Source: Platerodrilus igneus
Taxonomy: Eukaryota > Arthropoda > Insecta > Coleoptera > Lycidae
Direction: 5' to 3'
DNA: 64,000 bases
Assembly: GCA_036346225.1 (NCBI GenBank)
Contig: JARFIW010000831.1
Span: 1,302,001-1,366,000 of the forward strand
In this document: in pieces, positions 24,643 through 36,290 of the stretch
Position numbering within the stretch: the stretch's first letter is position 1
Layout: the number at the start of each line of letters is the position of its first letter
The notes under the pieces: generated by a model
Database searches by the model: none
Seen by the model: only the letters and a program-made list of their open reading frames with translations
Told to the model about the DNA's origin: nothing
Position numbers and translations under genes: made by a program

Positions 24643-25143
24643 CTATTGTTTTTTATTATTATCAAACCATTCTTTTAATAAAAAGGTATTTTGTTTTGCA
24701 CATTGCAGATTATTATTGCTGTGTCTACAACAAAGGATGTTATATATTAAACGATTGTTGATTTTTAACTCCGATAGCTTAGAACAACCTAGTGCAAGCA
24801 TATCAGTTACAACGTTTTGCATTAGATAGGTTTCAATCAATTTCTTCTTTTCTAGACCCTTCACAAATACTTCTTCACCGGGTCGGATAATTTGCTTCAA
24901 ATAAAGCGCTATATATGATGACACTATTCCAGCCGTTGAAGATTCATCCCAAGAAAGACCATGAATATTCCTTGTCACCCAGTCGTTATGTTTTATATGA
25001 TCTTGACTCAAACAACTGGACTGCATTGGCAGCTTAAAAATTTGATGCCAAACATCACCTAACAACAAGTCCAAAACCGCAATTTCTTTGCACACAAACT
25101 CGTTTTTCTTGTATTTAAATCTCTGAATATCAATTATATACAT
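24643..25143 (-). CDS. Polinton-associated protein of unknown function
   Basis: 166 residues, unbroken, lying tail-to-tail 81 bp from the integrase stop. It starts MYIIDIQRF, has KEIAVLDL at 19-26, VWHQIFKLP at 31-39, HGLSWDE at 61-67, VFVKGLEKKKLIE at 92-104, LGCSKL at 118-123, and a Cys/His cluster CCRHSNNNLQCAKQN at 138-152. A second, broken copy with the same landmarks lies at 301-442 bp past 61000 beside the other Polinton integrase, so the two genes belong together. I recall similar small proteins in insect Polinton contexts, but no function is established. The DIQ...KEIA start and late Cys/His pair might suggest a nuclease-like fold; that is speculation. Confidence 0.72.
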   Translation of the reverse strand: MYIIDIQRFKYKKNEFVCKEIAVLDLLLGDVWHQIFKLPMQSSCLSQDHIKHNDWVTRNIHGLSWDESSTAGIVSSYIALYLKQIIRPGEEVFVKGLEKKKLIETYLMQNVVTDMLALGCSKLSELKINNRLIYNILCCRHSNNNLQCAKQNTFLLKEWFDNNKKQ

Positions 25144-25404
25144 GTTTGTATGTAAATATATGCAGTAAACTTTGACTAATTAAATTAATATTAGGAGCAA
25201 TCTCCTTATATAGCAGATTACCATCATCTGCGTACTTTGCCAACCTACTTTTGAACCTATCACAAGAGTGAACACACATTTTGAATTGAAACCGGTCCAT
25301 GTGTATTTGCAGCCTCTAAACACAAGTAAAAACATAAATCAGAATCCACTTTAATTAAACACAATTGACTTGAATGCGATATTTTGCATCTGGCATACTT
25401 TATA

Positions 25405-25895
25405 ACTTCTCGCTAGAAAACCGAATTCAAAACAGCTACACATTTTCTCTGCACTTACATTTTTCAACATACGTGTGTGTGTGTGTTTTGAAGTATGTTC
25501 CATTGAAAGTAATATAAAGCCGGTCTGACTTCAAAACGTGCCCACACATTGAAAGTATATAAGGCCGGTCTGAATTCAAAACGGTGCACGGGTAACTTCT
25601 CGCTAGAAAACCGAATTCAAAACAGCTACACACATTTTCTCTGCACTTACATTTTTCAACATACGTGTGTTTTGAAGTATGTTCCATTGAAAGTAATATA
25701 AAGCCGGTCTGACTTCAAAACGTGTCCACAAGTATTTTACATTTGAAAGTATACAAGGCCGGTCTGAATTCATGTTTTACAACTATTTTACATTGAAAGT
25801 ATATAAGGCCGGTCTGAATTCAAGACGGTGCACGTGTATTTTACATATGTAAAATACGTGTGGGCACGTTTTGAATTCAGACCGGCCTTACCACA
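25405..25895 (+). repeat. Repeat cluster with TATA-like cores; possible Polinton terminus
   Basis: Five direct copies of a core GCCGGTCTGA (starting at 25519, 25564, 25703, 25758 and 25808) are each preceded by an AAAGTATATAAG or AAAGTAATATAA block. A sixth copy is inverted at 25878-25887. A larger unit of about 186 bp starting AACTTCTCGCTAG is duplicated (about 25405 and 25591). The cluster ends in an imperfect palindrome of about 85 bp centred on TATTTTACATATGTAAAATA (25837-25856). It lies upstream of the companion gene, where a Polinton terminal repeat would be expected; such terminal repeats often contain tandem units. The terminal-repeat call is an inference. Confidence 0.6.
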
Positions 25896-26579
25896 CTACT
25901 AACGCACCTGATTCATCAAAAAGATTTTCTAACCGGACGATTGGGTTTATATTATTATCATAGAACGGACAACGCCAACTAGGGCTAGAAATATAGCGAA
26001 CTCAACGAATGTATCTATAAAATTGTTTTCTGAAGAATAATCACAGAAATTCTATATAGAATAGAAATAAGTTTGAGCACCTTGCTATCTTTCAAAGATA
26101 CTACACCCATTATACCTAATTACAAATAAACTAGCAACATTCAAAAACATTTTATGAACGGCATGCCAAGAAAAGAAACCAGAAAGTGTAACGTAAACAT
26201 GTGGCCGTGTGAATTAAATACAGGACGAGCAACGATGGTTACCTAACTGAGCTAATTTGAAAAAAGAGTAGCGAATCCATATATTCAGATAAGTAGAAAT
26301 TGAAATGGTTTTAAGTTAGGGAAGCAGAAAATTTACGAATATGAAATTGAACATAACAAAATTTAGAAGCTTTATACAACAAGGATTTAGTGTCTTTTTC
26401 GGGTTCAGTATCTTTTACTGTTTGTTTTATTTTTGAATTTTGGGACGGTTTTGTGTTTGAATTTTACTAAAATGTGTTTCTTTCAGGTACAACCCCATGT
26501 TTGTGAAGATTGATACGCTATGTGACCCTCGGGTTCCTGCGCCATTCCTAGGTTATCTATTTACCTTAATATATTTAGA
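25896..26579. other. Unassigned stretch before LINE copy 2
   Basis: No motif, repeat or coding region recognised. Confidence 0.4.
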
Positions 26580-26886
26580 TGCGTCGTTCCGAATGGACCT
26601 GCACCTTCACGAAGTTCTAGATTTACCAGAACGGGTGAACGGTATGCGTGTTCCAATGGGCTAAAATACCGAACCAAAGGTTTTACCAAATTGGTAAGGA
26701 TTTTGGTGAGAAACCAGGCTAAGACAGGTCCCCTAAAGAAGGCAGCAGCTCCTTCTAAACTTAGAGTGGCAGAGACCATAGGGGTCGGTATGGCATTCTA
26801 AGGCACACTACTGCGATGTGGAAAGCAACGAGAAACCACCACATTATCTCCCAAGTACACAGTGTAGTTAAATTGTAATATACATA

Positions 26887-29800
26887 ATGGCATTCTGTAG
26901 GGTAAAAGATTCCGGAGTTAAACTAATCCCCCATTCGGATTTTCGGAGGGGGATTACTCCGGAGGATGCGATTGGAAAGTTTAGAATAAGGGTCTGGAAC
27001 ATTTTGAGAGTCGGGGCGTGGAATGTTAAAAGTATGAAGCATGTAGGTAACCTAGAGAACTTGAAAATTGAAATGGATAGGTTAGCACTAAAAATAGTAG
27101 GGATCACCGAAGTTGGGTGGCCAGAGGCGGGGGATTTTTGGAGTGGAGTCTTCAGGGTAATTCATACAGGATCAGAGGAACGAAATTTCGCTGTGGGGAT
27201 AATTATGCAAAAAAGATAGGACACTGTGTAGAAAATTACTTACAAAGGAACGAAAGAGTAATTATGGTTAGATTAGAATCTAATCCGGTAAATACAGGAA
27301 TAATACAAGTATACATGCCCACTTGTAGCTACAGTGACGAAAAGGTAGAGGCCATCTACAAAGATATCGAAGATTTACTAAGATACGTAAAACAACATGA
27401 AAATTTAGTAACTACATGAGATTTTGATGCAGTGGTAGGTAAGGGTAGGGAAGGAGCGGTAGTGGTTCATTTGGGTTACGTACGTGAAGCGACAGGGAAA
27501 ATACGCTGGCAGGCAACAAGAACAATTTAGTCATCACAAACGTATTATTTCAACATCATACTAGAAGACGATGTACGTGGACGATTCCAGGAGATATTAA
27601 AGATATTAAGATATTAAATAGACTACATCCTTGTTAGACGACGGGTTAGGAATCAAGTAAAAGGACTGTAGAAGCTATCTAGAAGCAGATGTAGACACTG
27701 ACTACAACACCGTAATTGTGAAGGCCGCACTTGAATTTAAAAATTTGAAGAAAAGAAACGGAAAAGGGCACTTTGACCTTGAGAAACTAAAAGATAAAGA
27801 TATCCACGAAAGATTTGAAAAAAAAGTCAAACGAATTGCTGAAAGATATCGGAAAAATTTCTGGTATTAAGGAAGTAGAAACAGAATGGAATAACATTAA
27901 ATCCAGCTTAGACATGGTGGACAGAGATATTCTGGTGTATACACAAAAAGAAATTAAGAAACCATAGATAACAAAGAATATCCTGAATTTAGTAGTAGAT
28001 AGACGAAGATACAAAAATAGATCAAACGTAACAGGGAAACAAAATACAAAGCCATAAATTGGGAAATTATTCGCAAATGCAGTACAGCTAAAGAACAATG
28101 GATTGATGAAAACTGCAAAAAGGTACGAACTAAGATGGAAATAGGAAAGACAAACAAAGCATACAAACTAATTAGAATGAATTTTAGGGATATAAAACCA
28201 TCTAGCAAAAATATAAGGGACGCGGGAGGAAACGTCATTATAGAAAATGTAGAGAAAGTGGTTAGATGGCAAGAATATATAGGGAACTTATTTGCAGTAG
28301 GGGAACTAACAGTATTATAACAGGAATTAGACATTGAAAATGATGACTTGTGATATCCTATACTTAAAGATGAGTTTGAATTAGCATTAAAGGGTTTGAG
28401 AAATGGTATGGTACCGGATACAGATAAGGTGCAAGCAGAAACTCTAAATGCCGCTGGACAAGTAGAATGAATTTTATGGATATAAAATCATATAGCAAAA
28501 ATATGAGGGACGCGGGAAGAAACATCATTATAGAAAATGTAGAGAAAGTAGCTAGATGGCAGGAATATATAGGAAATTTATATTCAGGAGAGGAACTAAC
28601 AGCATCAGAACAGGAATCAGACATTGAAAATGATGACCTGGTATATCCTATATTTGGAGTTGAGTTTGAATTGGCATAAAAGGGTCTGAAAAATGGTAAG
28701 GCCCCGGGTACAGATAAGGTGCAGGCAGAAACTCTAAAAGCCGCTGGACAAGCAGTAACAGAACGTTTCTTTCGACTTGTAAGCTATATGTATGAAACAG
28801 GCGAGATACCCAAAGATTTCAAACGTAACATCATAGTAACTATACCAAAAAAAAAGAGGCGCGGATAGATGTGAAAATTTTCGAACAATAGGTTGGACAG
28901 CACACGTTTTAAAAATAGTAACTAGAATTGTGACGAATGGAAAAACAAGCTGAAGAAATAATGGGAGAAGGTTAATTTGGGTTTAGGCGAAACAGGGGAA
29001 CACCGGAGGCTATTTTAGCTCTAAGGGTGATAATGGAGAAAACTATAGAGAAGGGGGAAAGCGTATGTATAGAGTTTGTAGATCTGGAAAAGCATTCGAC
29101 AATGTGAAATGGGAAAAAATGTTCGAAATACTGAAAAAGATTGGAATGAGTTTTAGGGATAGACGGATAGTACATTACTTATACAAAGAGCAAACAGCGG
29201 TAATAGAATTAGAGCAAGAAAGTAGAGAAGTAAATTTTAGGAAAGGGGTGAGACAGGGATGTGCCTTATCCCAATTAATTTTTAAGTTGTATATGGAAGA
29301 GGCAATGAATATTGTCAAATGCAGGAAGACATTTGGAATCAATATGCAGGGACAAAAGATTGATATGTTTAGATTTGCAGATGAAATAGCGGTATTAGCA
29401 TCTAGCAAAGAAGAGTTAGAAGCTGCTCTTAATGAAATGCAAGCAGTTCTAACGGAGATATATGGTATGAAAATTTACAAAAATAAAACTAAAGTTCTAG
29501 TATGCAAAAGAAGGGAAAATAAATCAAAAACAGGAATACAAATAGATAACGAGAACTTACAAGAGGTTAAGAATTTCTGCCACCTAGGGAGTTAAATAAC
29601 GCAAGATGGGAAAAGCACAAAAGATATAAAACAAAAATTAACACAAGGTCGTGCTACATTTGACAAGAAAAGGCAACTACTGTGTTCAAGGGCCACAAAC
29701 ATAGAAACAAGGAGAAGGTTGCTTAAAACAGATATATGGAGCACAGCACTGTATGGCTGCGAAGCCTGGACAGTAGGAGAAACGAACAAGAAAATGAAAT

Positions 29801-30150
29801 GTGGTGCTACAGACGTATGATGAAGATATCATGGACAGACAAAGTTAAGAATAAAGAGGTACTAGAAATGGCAGGGAAAAAAAGAAATATGTGGAAAACA
29901 GTAAAAAATAGGAGAGATAGGATGATAGGCCACATACTTAGACATGAGGGAATAGTGCGGGATATATTAGAAGCAGTGATAGGAAAAAAGAGATGTAGAG
30001 GTAGACCTAGGTTAGACTACTTCACACAAATAGTGAAAGATGCAGGCTGTGAGAATTTCAGGGAAATGTGTTGGCTAGCCCAGAATAGAAATCAATGGAG
30101 ATACGCATCCAACCAGTCTCAAGATCAGGTCGATTATTATAAACAACTAC
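26887..30150 (+). pseudogene. LINE endonuclease/reverse transcriptase polyprotein, copy 2
   Basis: The N-terminal endonuclease part is open at 26887-27219 (VGAWNVKSMK, ITEVGWPEAGDF) and shows the likely start MAFCRVKDSG. Frameshifts follow near 27215 and stops from 27417 onwards (the TGA after NLVTT falls within the TGDFNA motif region). The reverse transcriptase part has LKNGKAPGTDKVQAETLK, RQGCALSQLIFKLY and FADEIAVLAS: the second catalytic aspartate of the FADD box is changed to glutamate, which would be expected to disable the enzyme. The tail has MWCYRRMMKISWTDKV and RCRGRPRLDY. Numerous other stops confirm it is dead. Confidence 0.85.
28173..28752 (+). repeat. 290 bp tandem duplication inside LINE copy 2
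   Basis: Unit 1 (28173-28462) and unit 2 (28463-28752) both run from TAGAATGAATTTTA to CCGCTGGACAAG. LINE copy 1 has a single unit. The length is not a multiple of three, so it shifts the frame. The two units have diverged, so the duplication is not recent. Confidence 0.9.
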
Positions 30151-30394
30151 AGATATTGGTTTTGCAATACTCTCAACTAATGTTAATTGTGCGAAAGGAT
30201 TTACTGGAAAACTGTTAATACGGCAAATGTCTAAGTGTTGGGGGATCCTTGGCAGCTACAGGCTGCTTAACCCCCTTCACATACCACTCACTGAATCTCG
30301 CTGAATTGCCAATCTACGACCAATCGAGAAAGCTAATTATAATATCAATAAGTTTGAAAAGTGATATTGAAATTCCCAATGTTAAATTACATAT

Positions 30395-30540
30395 TAAAAC
30401 TTCAAATTCAAATACATAAGTGTACAACAATTCTGAACTTAATCAATAAGCAAACTAATGCATGAATTGGTACAGGCCCATTTTATACCATTAAAACTGA
30501 TGATACAATTAAACAAAAATTGTAACCATAACATTAGACC
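30395..30540 (+). repeat. Direct repeat left of the gypsy RT relic
   Basis: About 130 bp, with CAAATACATAAGTGTAC and AATTCTGAACTTAAT, matches 31512-31652 in the same orientation at high similarity. The pair brackets the reverse transcriptase remnant. Confidence 0.75.
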
Positions 30541-30689
30541 CTTCTTCGGAGAAAAAAAATTACAAGAAATTTTTTTTAAAGAAAATATCTGCTACTTGAA
30601 GTAACCATAGATTAATAATATACACAGCAATAACGTTATAATTTGTCACTGTGATTCATACTATATGTTTTATTAAACGAACCCGCTTC

Positions 30690-31300
30690 CTGTGTTCAGG
30701 TTGGATCTCTGTTTCAGTTATGTTAATTTTTAAATCCTTTATATTCCTTCCCTTTGAAACATCTTGTCAACTAATTCATAAGTGTTTAACACCTAACTCC
30801 TTTTTAAAATTTTTATGTGTATTAAAGTCTCGTGTAACTACTACCAAATTACCTAAACACGAAAGGTTGTAATTCCGGACCAAAAGTTGTGTCTCCCAAT
30901 GACTGGAAAGTTGCTGGTGTATTAGTAAATCCTGGAGAAGTCTTTTAAATTGGAAATGCCCTCGACCATTCTAATTTGATAATAAGTTATGTCTAGCGTA
31001 GATATGTAGTTAGCATTACCTAAATTGGCTGGTATTGAATTTATTAAAGACAAAGGATATGTCCACTTTTCGGTAATTGCATTCAACTTTCTAAAATCGA
31101 CACAAAGTCTGTGTGAACCGTCACTTCTTGGAACCATTATAATATGTGAATTCAAATCACACCGAATTCTAACATTTTTGTCACCTCTGCGTCAATTTTT
31201 TCCTGCATTAAAGGACTAACTGCATAATATCTTGATCTGACAGGAGGACTACCCGTTTTAATTACATGTTGGACCAATGATGTACGTACAACCTAACTGA
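30690..31300 (-). pseudogene. Ty3/gypsy-type reverse transcriptase remnant
   Basis: Minus-strand order: YYAVSPLMQEKIDAEVTKML (template-binding start of gypsy RT), a stop, then IIMVPRSDGSHRLCVDFRKL, YISTLDITYYQIRM (motif A aspartate), then after frameshifts NTPATFQ, TTFGPELQPFVF and VVVTRDFNTH near the expected position of the YLDD box. The catalytic LDD residues are replaced. Only the front half of the RT remains; no protease, RNase H or integrase was seen. Confidence 0.8.
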
Positions 31301-31511
31301 AAATTTTGTATACTATCAAAATAATCATTTAGCAGTGTATATAGTTAATCTTGTTCTTGTATTAAATCGTCAGAAGTGTGAATAGAATTAATTTTATTGT
31401 TGTTGTCTTCAATTCCGAAATACCAATAACCTTAAGTCGGGTTCAATACTCATTTTAATCCAAAATAATGTACCCAAAACTAGTGTATGTCTCAACTGAG
31501 GTAAAACATAA

Positions 31512-31652
31512 CAATCAAAAATCAAATACATAAGTGTACCAGAACAATTCTGAACTTAATTAATAAGCAAATTAATGCATGAATTAGTACAAGTCCGTTT
31601 TAAATCATTAAAAATGATGATACAATTTAACAAAAATTGTAACTGTAACAAC
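31512..31652 (+). repeat. Direct repeat right of the gypsy RT relic
   Basis: Partner of 30395-30540, sharing AACAATTCTGAACTTAAT and GCATGAATTAGTACAAG. Confidence 0.75.
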
Positions 31653-33489
31653 ACGAAAGATAATCTAGACATTTCTAGGTTAAAAAGATTGGATGTACCT
31701 GTTTGAATTTTTCTCTAAATTTAACACATAATTCAAAAAGTTTCAGATATTTAAACACGTACAAGGGTATAGCAGAGTTGATTTATTTCAGGAACAGTAG
31801 TTAAAAATGGTAAATTTGATTTGTTAGGTTATCTCCAAATTCAATTTAAAGCGAAAACTCTTGTTATCTCCCATGATATGAAAAACATACTACTTATTAC
31901 CTCGCACGTTTTCAATCTACCTTTATAATATGTTAAAAATGAAGGTTGACTGAAAATTTTAATCTATGACAAACACGAAATCAAATAAATCGTAAGCAAA
32001 TATTACCTAATAATAACCGGAAACTTACAAGCAATCATAATGTTTACAGTAAGCCTTTGTGTAGGTGAACTATCAGAGATACTTTATATGGATATCCGTA
32101 AAAGGCTAAATTACAACTCGATGCAGAATCGTCCCAGTTTCTTCCGCTGTCAACGCTTTCCTTATTTGGAACTTTACCATGTTTTATGTATCTCGTATCC
32201 GCATATAAATCTAGAAAATAGTCTTTATACTATTTTCTCGAGTTTGAGTGTGTAGGTCATGGGAGTCGACTGTTCTTTAACCTACACGCCATACATATTT
32301 ACCATTGTTTAAGTTGCTACATCTCTCAAATTTAACTAGGTGCTTGAATAAGCGTATTGAGCGGCTTATATCGTAAAGTATAAGGCTTAGAGCAAACGAA
32401 AAAAATGGCTGCAAGAAATTCCTAGAAATATATTTTTAAGTGTCAATTTTTACCGCAAGCAAACACAATCACTATGGTAAATGCCAAAAGTTAATAGTTT
32501 TTCTAAAATTCTAGCACAGAGTATGGTTTTAAAAACGCGAATGAATAGTTTACTTGATTCTACAACTTTGATCTTTAACTATTTTTTAGACGGCGCAATA
32601 ACGTTTGTCGACCTGGTAAATTGGTTAACATGTAAATAGGGTTATCAGAAATGTTCAATATTTGTTAGGAGTAACATGAGCGTAAGTGAATAAATTTTGA
32701 TATCTACTGAAGGGACAAGGACACCGTAACAACATAAGGGTGCGTCGGCTAACTGCAGAGGTGCGGGAGTTGGTTCCTATGGAAGAAATTATAAAAGAAA
32801 CTGACGAAATTCGAAATAAAAATAATAAAGGAATGAAAATAGTAAATAAAAGGACTAAAAAAAAGCTACGCTACACTATCACTTACCCTGGAAGGTTCTT
32901 CTCCGTCAAAACCGAGGCGCGCCGAACCGTCCGTCACAGCAATCCTTTCCGATATCATTCCCTATACGGAAGACGGTTATTCCGCATAGGCCTCCTTGCT
33001 TTGGCATCCTAAACTTTTTCACTCTATGACTACCTTTCTCGTAAAATAGCTTAAAACACAATGATTTTATCATAATTAAAAATTTTTTCAAAATAATTTT
33101 TTTGCCAAATAAGATTCCATCACTGGCGTAGCTGGGTCTATTTACCTAATTTATAAACAAATTCAACCTAAATTTAAGCTCTATTAACATAAAATAATAT
33201 CAATAAAATGACGTAAAATATTTTTCTTAAAAGTACAATTTCTTAGCATCAATTCTGGTCAGGTAATGCTAAATTAAAAATACTAAAAAGACCTTAACTC
33301 TAATCCATCAACAACGCTTTTCATCCTCCACGATTTTCCTGTTTTCCATATTTATATACATGACATAATAAATCCAATTATTGGAAACGCTTTCAACAAC
33401 AAACATAGCAATAAGTTAGATCACCGCTTTTCATCCATATCATTTTATTGTCCATTCCATAATACAAATTTTTTATGCTTGTGGGGGGA
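31653..33489. other. Unassigned stretch
   Basis: A plus-strand frame at 32740-33012 (90 codons) is basic near residues 28-48 (KNNKGMKIVNKRTKKKLR) but has no recognisable domain. The frame at 32040-32255 is likewise unassigned. No repeats were recognised. Confidence 0.35.
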
Positions 33490-35298
33490 TGAACCATGTT
33501 TTGTTTTGCAAAAAGGCACCACGTTGCGACGCCATTGAACCAATTTTTTGCGTAGGTTGTGGCGCTATTGAGGCGTATTTTTTATACATGGCTGGCCCCA
33601 CGCATATTTTTTATACGTTGCGGCGTCAGTGTTACAAATTTTTCTAAATGGGCGCCAGTGAACAAATATCTTCCGACGTAACTAGGGTCTATTCCTGGGT
33701 AGAGCAATGAGAAGTGGGGAGGGGGGAGGGGGGTAAGTCGAATTCTGTTTGCAAACCAACCATGTCCTGAGATAATTACGATAATTGCAAAGCACAGTTC
33801 CAAGGGCGGACGTGGAAACCCAAAGAACAAATGATCGCCTTCGTTAACAAAAACCTGTCTTAACAAAATAAGACACAGCTCCTGTAAGAAATTACAATGG
33901 TTAAATAATAAAAAATAGAACACCACTTGTGTCCTATAAACATATATAAACAAATAATAAAAAGTATTTCCAATATAATATTGGCATCAAATTATTACTC
34001 AGAAAAATTTTAGCTTTGTGTAATGAGATTTGATCGTACTTGACCAAAATAAAAGCCTTAGATTTTGAACTAAATGTTTACTAAAAAACTCTTTTAAAAT
34101 ATTAGAACTTGTAACAAAAAAAATTTCATAATCAACTACATCAAAATTAAAGTTTTAACTTTCCTTTTTTCTTTCATTAATCAAGCTAATTTACTCAAAA
34201 CATGAACTTGTTATACATCTTAAAGTAATAATGATTGGCGAGCATAACATAGTGAATTAAATTCTAACCTGGGCAGATCTTTTCAGGTAGATAACAAATA
34301 ACTAGTACCTAACATAATCAGAATTTGAGCTTTCAATTTTACGTTTAATAATCAAAGTGTAGATAAAGCTGATCACAAAAATAGGCATGTTTATCTTAAT
34401 TGCATTACAGCTGCTCAAAGTATTTGCTTTCAAGACAACATCTGTCAACTGCACAAAGTAGAAAAACATGACGTCAAAAACACATGTTGAACATATCGAC
34501 GGTTCATATGGAACAAGCACGTTACTTCAGAAAGCTAAATCAACAAAATTTCATTTCACAGCTTGTAAAACCAGCTCAACAATTAATTGAAATTTTTACA
34601 ATTCACGTGTACTAAACATAAAGGCAAGTCAACGTGTTCCAAACCTCGAAACACATGCAAAAAAAGATCTTATAGCTATCTACGAACCAAAAACTGCATT
34701 AGTTGCTTTACAACAAACTGAGACGGGATCTTCGTTCAGGCAAATTTCATATCAGGCAAAGTTTAAATTGACTGTTCTTGTCGAATTACATTTCATCGTT
34801 GTCGTGTTCTATAAGTTGCTTACGCATTCCAAAGGTTGCATCTTACATTGTCGCATATAAGGGTCGCTGTCCTACGTGTCTCATTTTTAGTTATAGAATT
34901 CTAAGTTGTCATACTCTAAGTTGTCATACTCTAAGTTGTCGTTCTCTAGGTTGTCGCGCTAAATAAATTACTTCAAATTACATTAATTCGTATAAAATAT
35001 ACTTCACCAACCGTTATTAGAAGATATCTCACACTTTATAATTGATTCGAAGGTTGCCGGCATCTAGCCAAAAATACATGGTAACAAAGGTGATGCCCGT
35101 GGCCGACTATTCAACGTAACCAGAGCTAAGCGGTCGCGCCGTCGGAGGGGAAAACACGAAATAATCAAACAGATATGCACTTGGAAATAGCTTTATGCGA
35201 CACAGATATCTTATTATAATTAGATCTCTGAGGAACAATACATGCTTAGCGTGCGATTCAATGCAACTAAATTACGACTTGAAAAATAAAATGTTACA
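33490..35298 (-). mobile_element. Solo LTR, family X, copy 2
   Basis: 1809 bp. On the minus strand it begins TGTAACATTTTATTTTTC and ends CATGGTTCA, flanked by GGGA at 33486-33489 and 35299-35302. It matches copy 1 over GCGCTAAATAAAT, the 15 bp minisatellite (34902-34962), the AGATCTTTTCAGGTAGAT block, TAACAAAAACCTGTCTTA and GGTCTATTCCTGGGTAGAGC. Its 3' end carries more of the GGCGTCAGTGTTAC-type units than copy 1. It interrupts the unidentified repeat that resumes at 35299. The frame at 33582-33953 lies inside the LTR and is not a gene. Confidence 0.85.
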
Positions 35299-36290
35299 GG
35301 GATTCGCCTACATACCAAAAAACAAAACAATACAGTACATCATCCACGATTATCTATTAACACAAAAATAAATGAAGGATTCTGTACAAACAAGCAAAAG
35401 GAAAATAAATTAAGCGTTACTATTTTACAGCCAACAATTATATTCTACGAACAATTTAGAAATTTAGCTACGAAGTGCCCCTCTTGTATTTACACAAAAT
35501 AAAATTAATCAGTATCGAATAAAAACTGTGAGAGCTTTTATCAAGTGTTTTTAAATTTTTACCCAATAATTTTTGTGAAGTAACTAATTAATAATGTGAA
35601 TAAACTTGTGCGTTTTTTGTCACGCATCTTTAAAAATAGTACATCGCACCTGTAGAGTGATAATATCGGATCGCAGCAACAAATAATAGTTCTACAATGT
35701 GACATTTCTTGTCACGTCACTACATGACACACACAAAAGAAAACAAGTTGCCTAGCTGTAGGTATCCTGATACTTAGCTCCCAAGCCGTTGGGGTTGAGT
35801 CAGCATAGAAACGCCATGGTCGTCAGCCTACATTTACTCTGCTACCATAATTGCAGCAGCAGTATAACAAACGAAGTTGTTTTACATAACGAAAGAAGTT
35901 GTTTTACATAACGAAAAAGGTTGTTTTACATAACGAAAGAACCCATTTGGCCTCCAGCTAAAAAAACGAATACACGCAGGACACCTCGTAGTTGTTGAAC
36001 CGAAAGACGTGCATCGCTTTTTGGAATACAGTGACGAATAAAATGTAGACGACCCTTCGACGCATACACTGCAGAATCAAACTCAACAATGGTTCAAACA
36101 ACACGAATTCGAACTGCCAATTCCTAGCTTTGCGAAGCGCGTTAAAACTGGAAAACCCGGGTTTATAATGGATCTCAACAAGTCGTTACCTTGAAACAAT
36201 GGAGAAAACCATTATATGGCGATTGTACGATATACCAAGATAGCGGGTACCTAAAAACAGGATATAACTATTTACTTGTAGCATAAATTT
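35299..36290 (+). repeat. Unidentified dispersed repeat, family Y, copy 1
   Basis: Pairs with 39826-40665. Shared blocks are GCCTACATACCAA, TCCACGATTATCTATTAACA, GGATTCTGTACAAACAAGCA, AAAATAAAATTAATCAGTA, GCCTCCAGCTAA and ACTGCAGAATCAAA. Short translated stretches correspond between copies (for example GHLVVVEPKDVHRFLEYSDE here against YFLLVEQKKRALLLKYCDE there), which suggests a decayed protein-coding element. A 22 bp unit, AAGTTGTTTTACATAACGA, is repeated three times at 35868-35937. I do not recognise the protein. Confidence 0.6.

Larger units (their letters stand above)
26580..30305 (+). mobile_element. LINE copy 2
   Basis: The same element as copy 1, from the 5' UTR (GAATGGACCTGCACCTTCAC) to a 3' UTR ending TCACTGAATCTCGCTGAATT. 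It lacks the SINE and so shows the empty site. It carries a 290 bp internal tandem duplication. The two copies are clearly similar throughout but differ at many scattered positions, so they are independent insertions and not a recent duplication of the locus. Confidence 0.88.

Noticed and set aside
32740..33012. Basic 90-codon frame as a candidate host gene
   Set aside because: No domain, no visible splice or promoter support; kept only as unassigned sequence.
33582..33953. Minus-strand frame of 123 codons
   Set aside because: Lies wholly within the family X LTR and is not conserved as an open frame in the other two copies.
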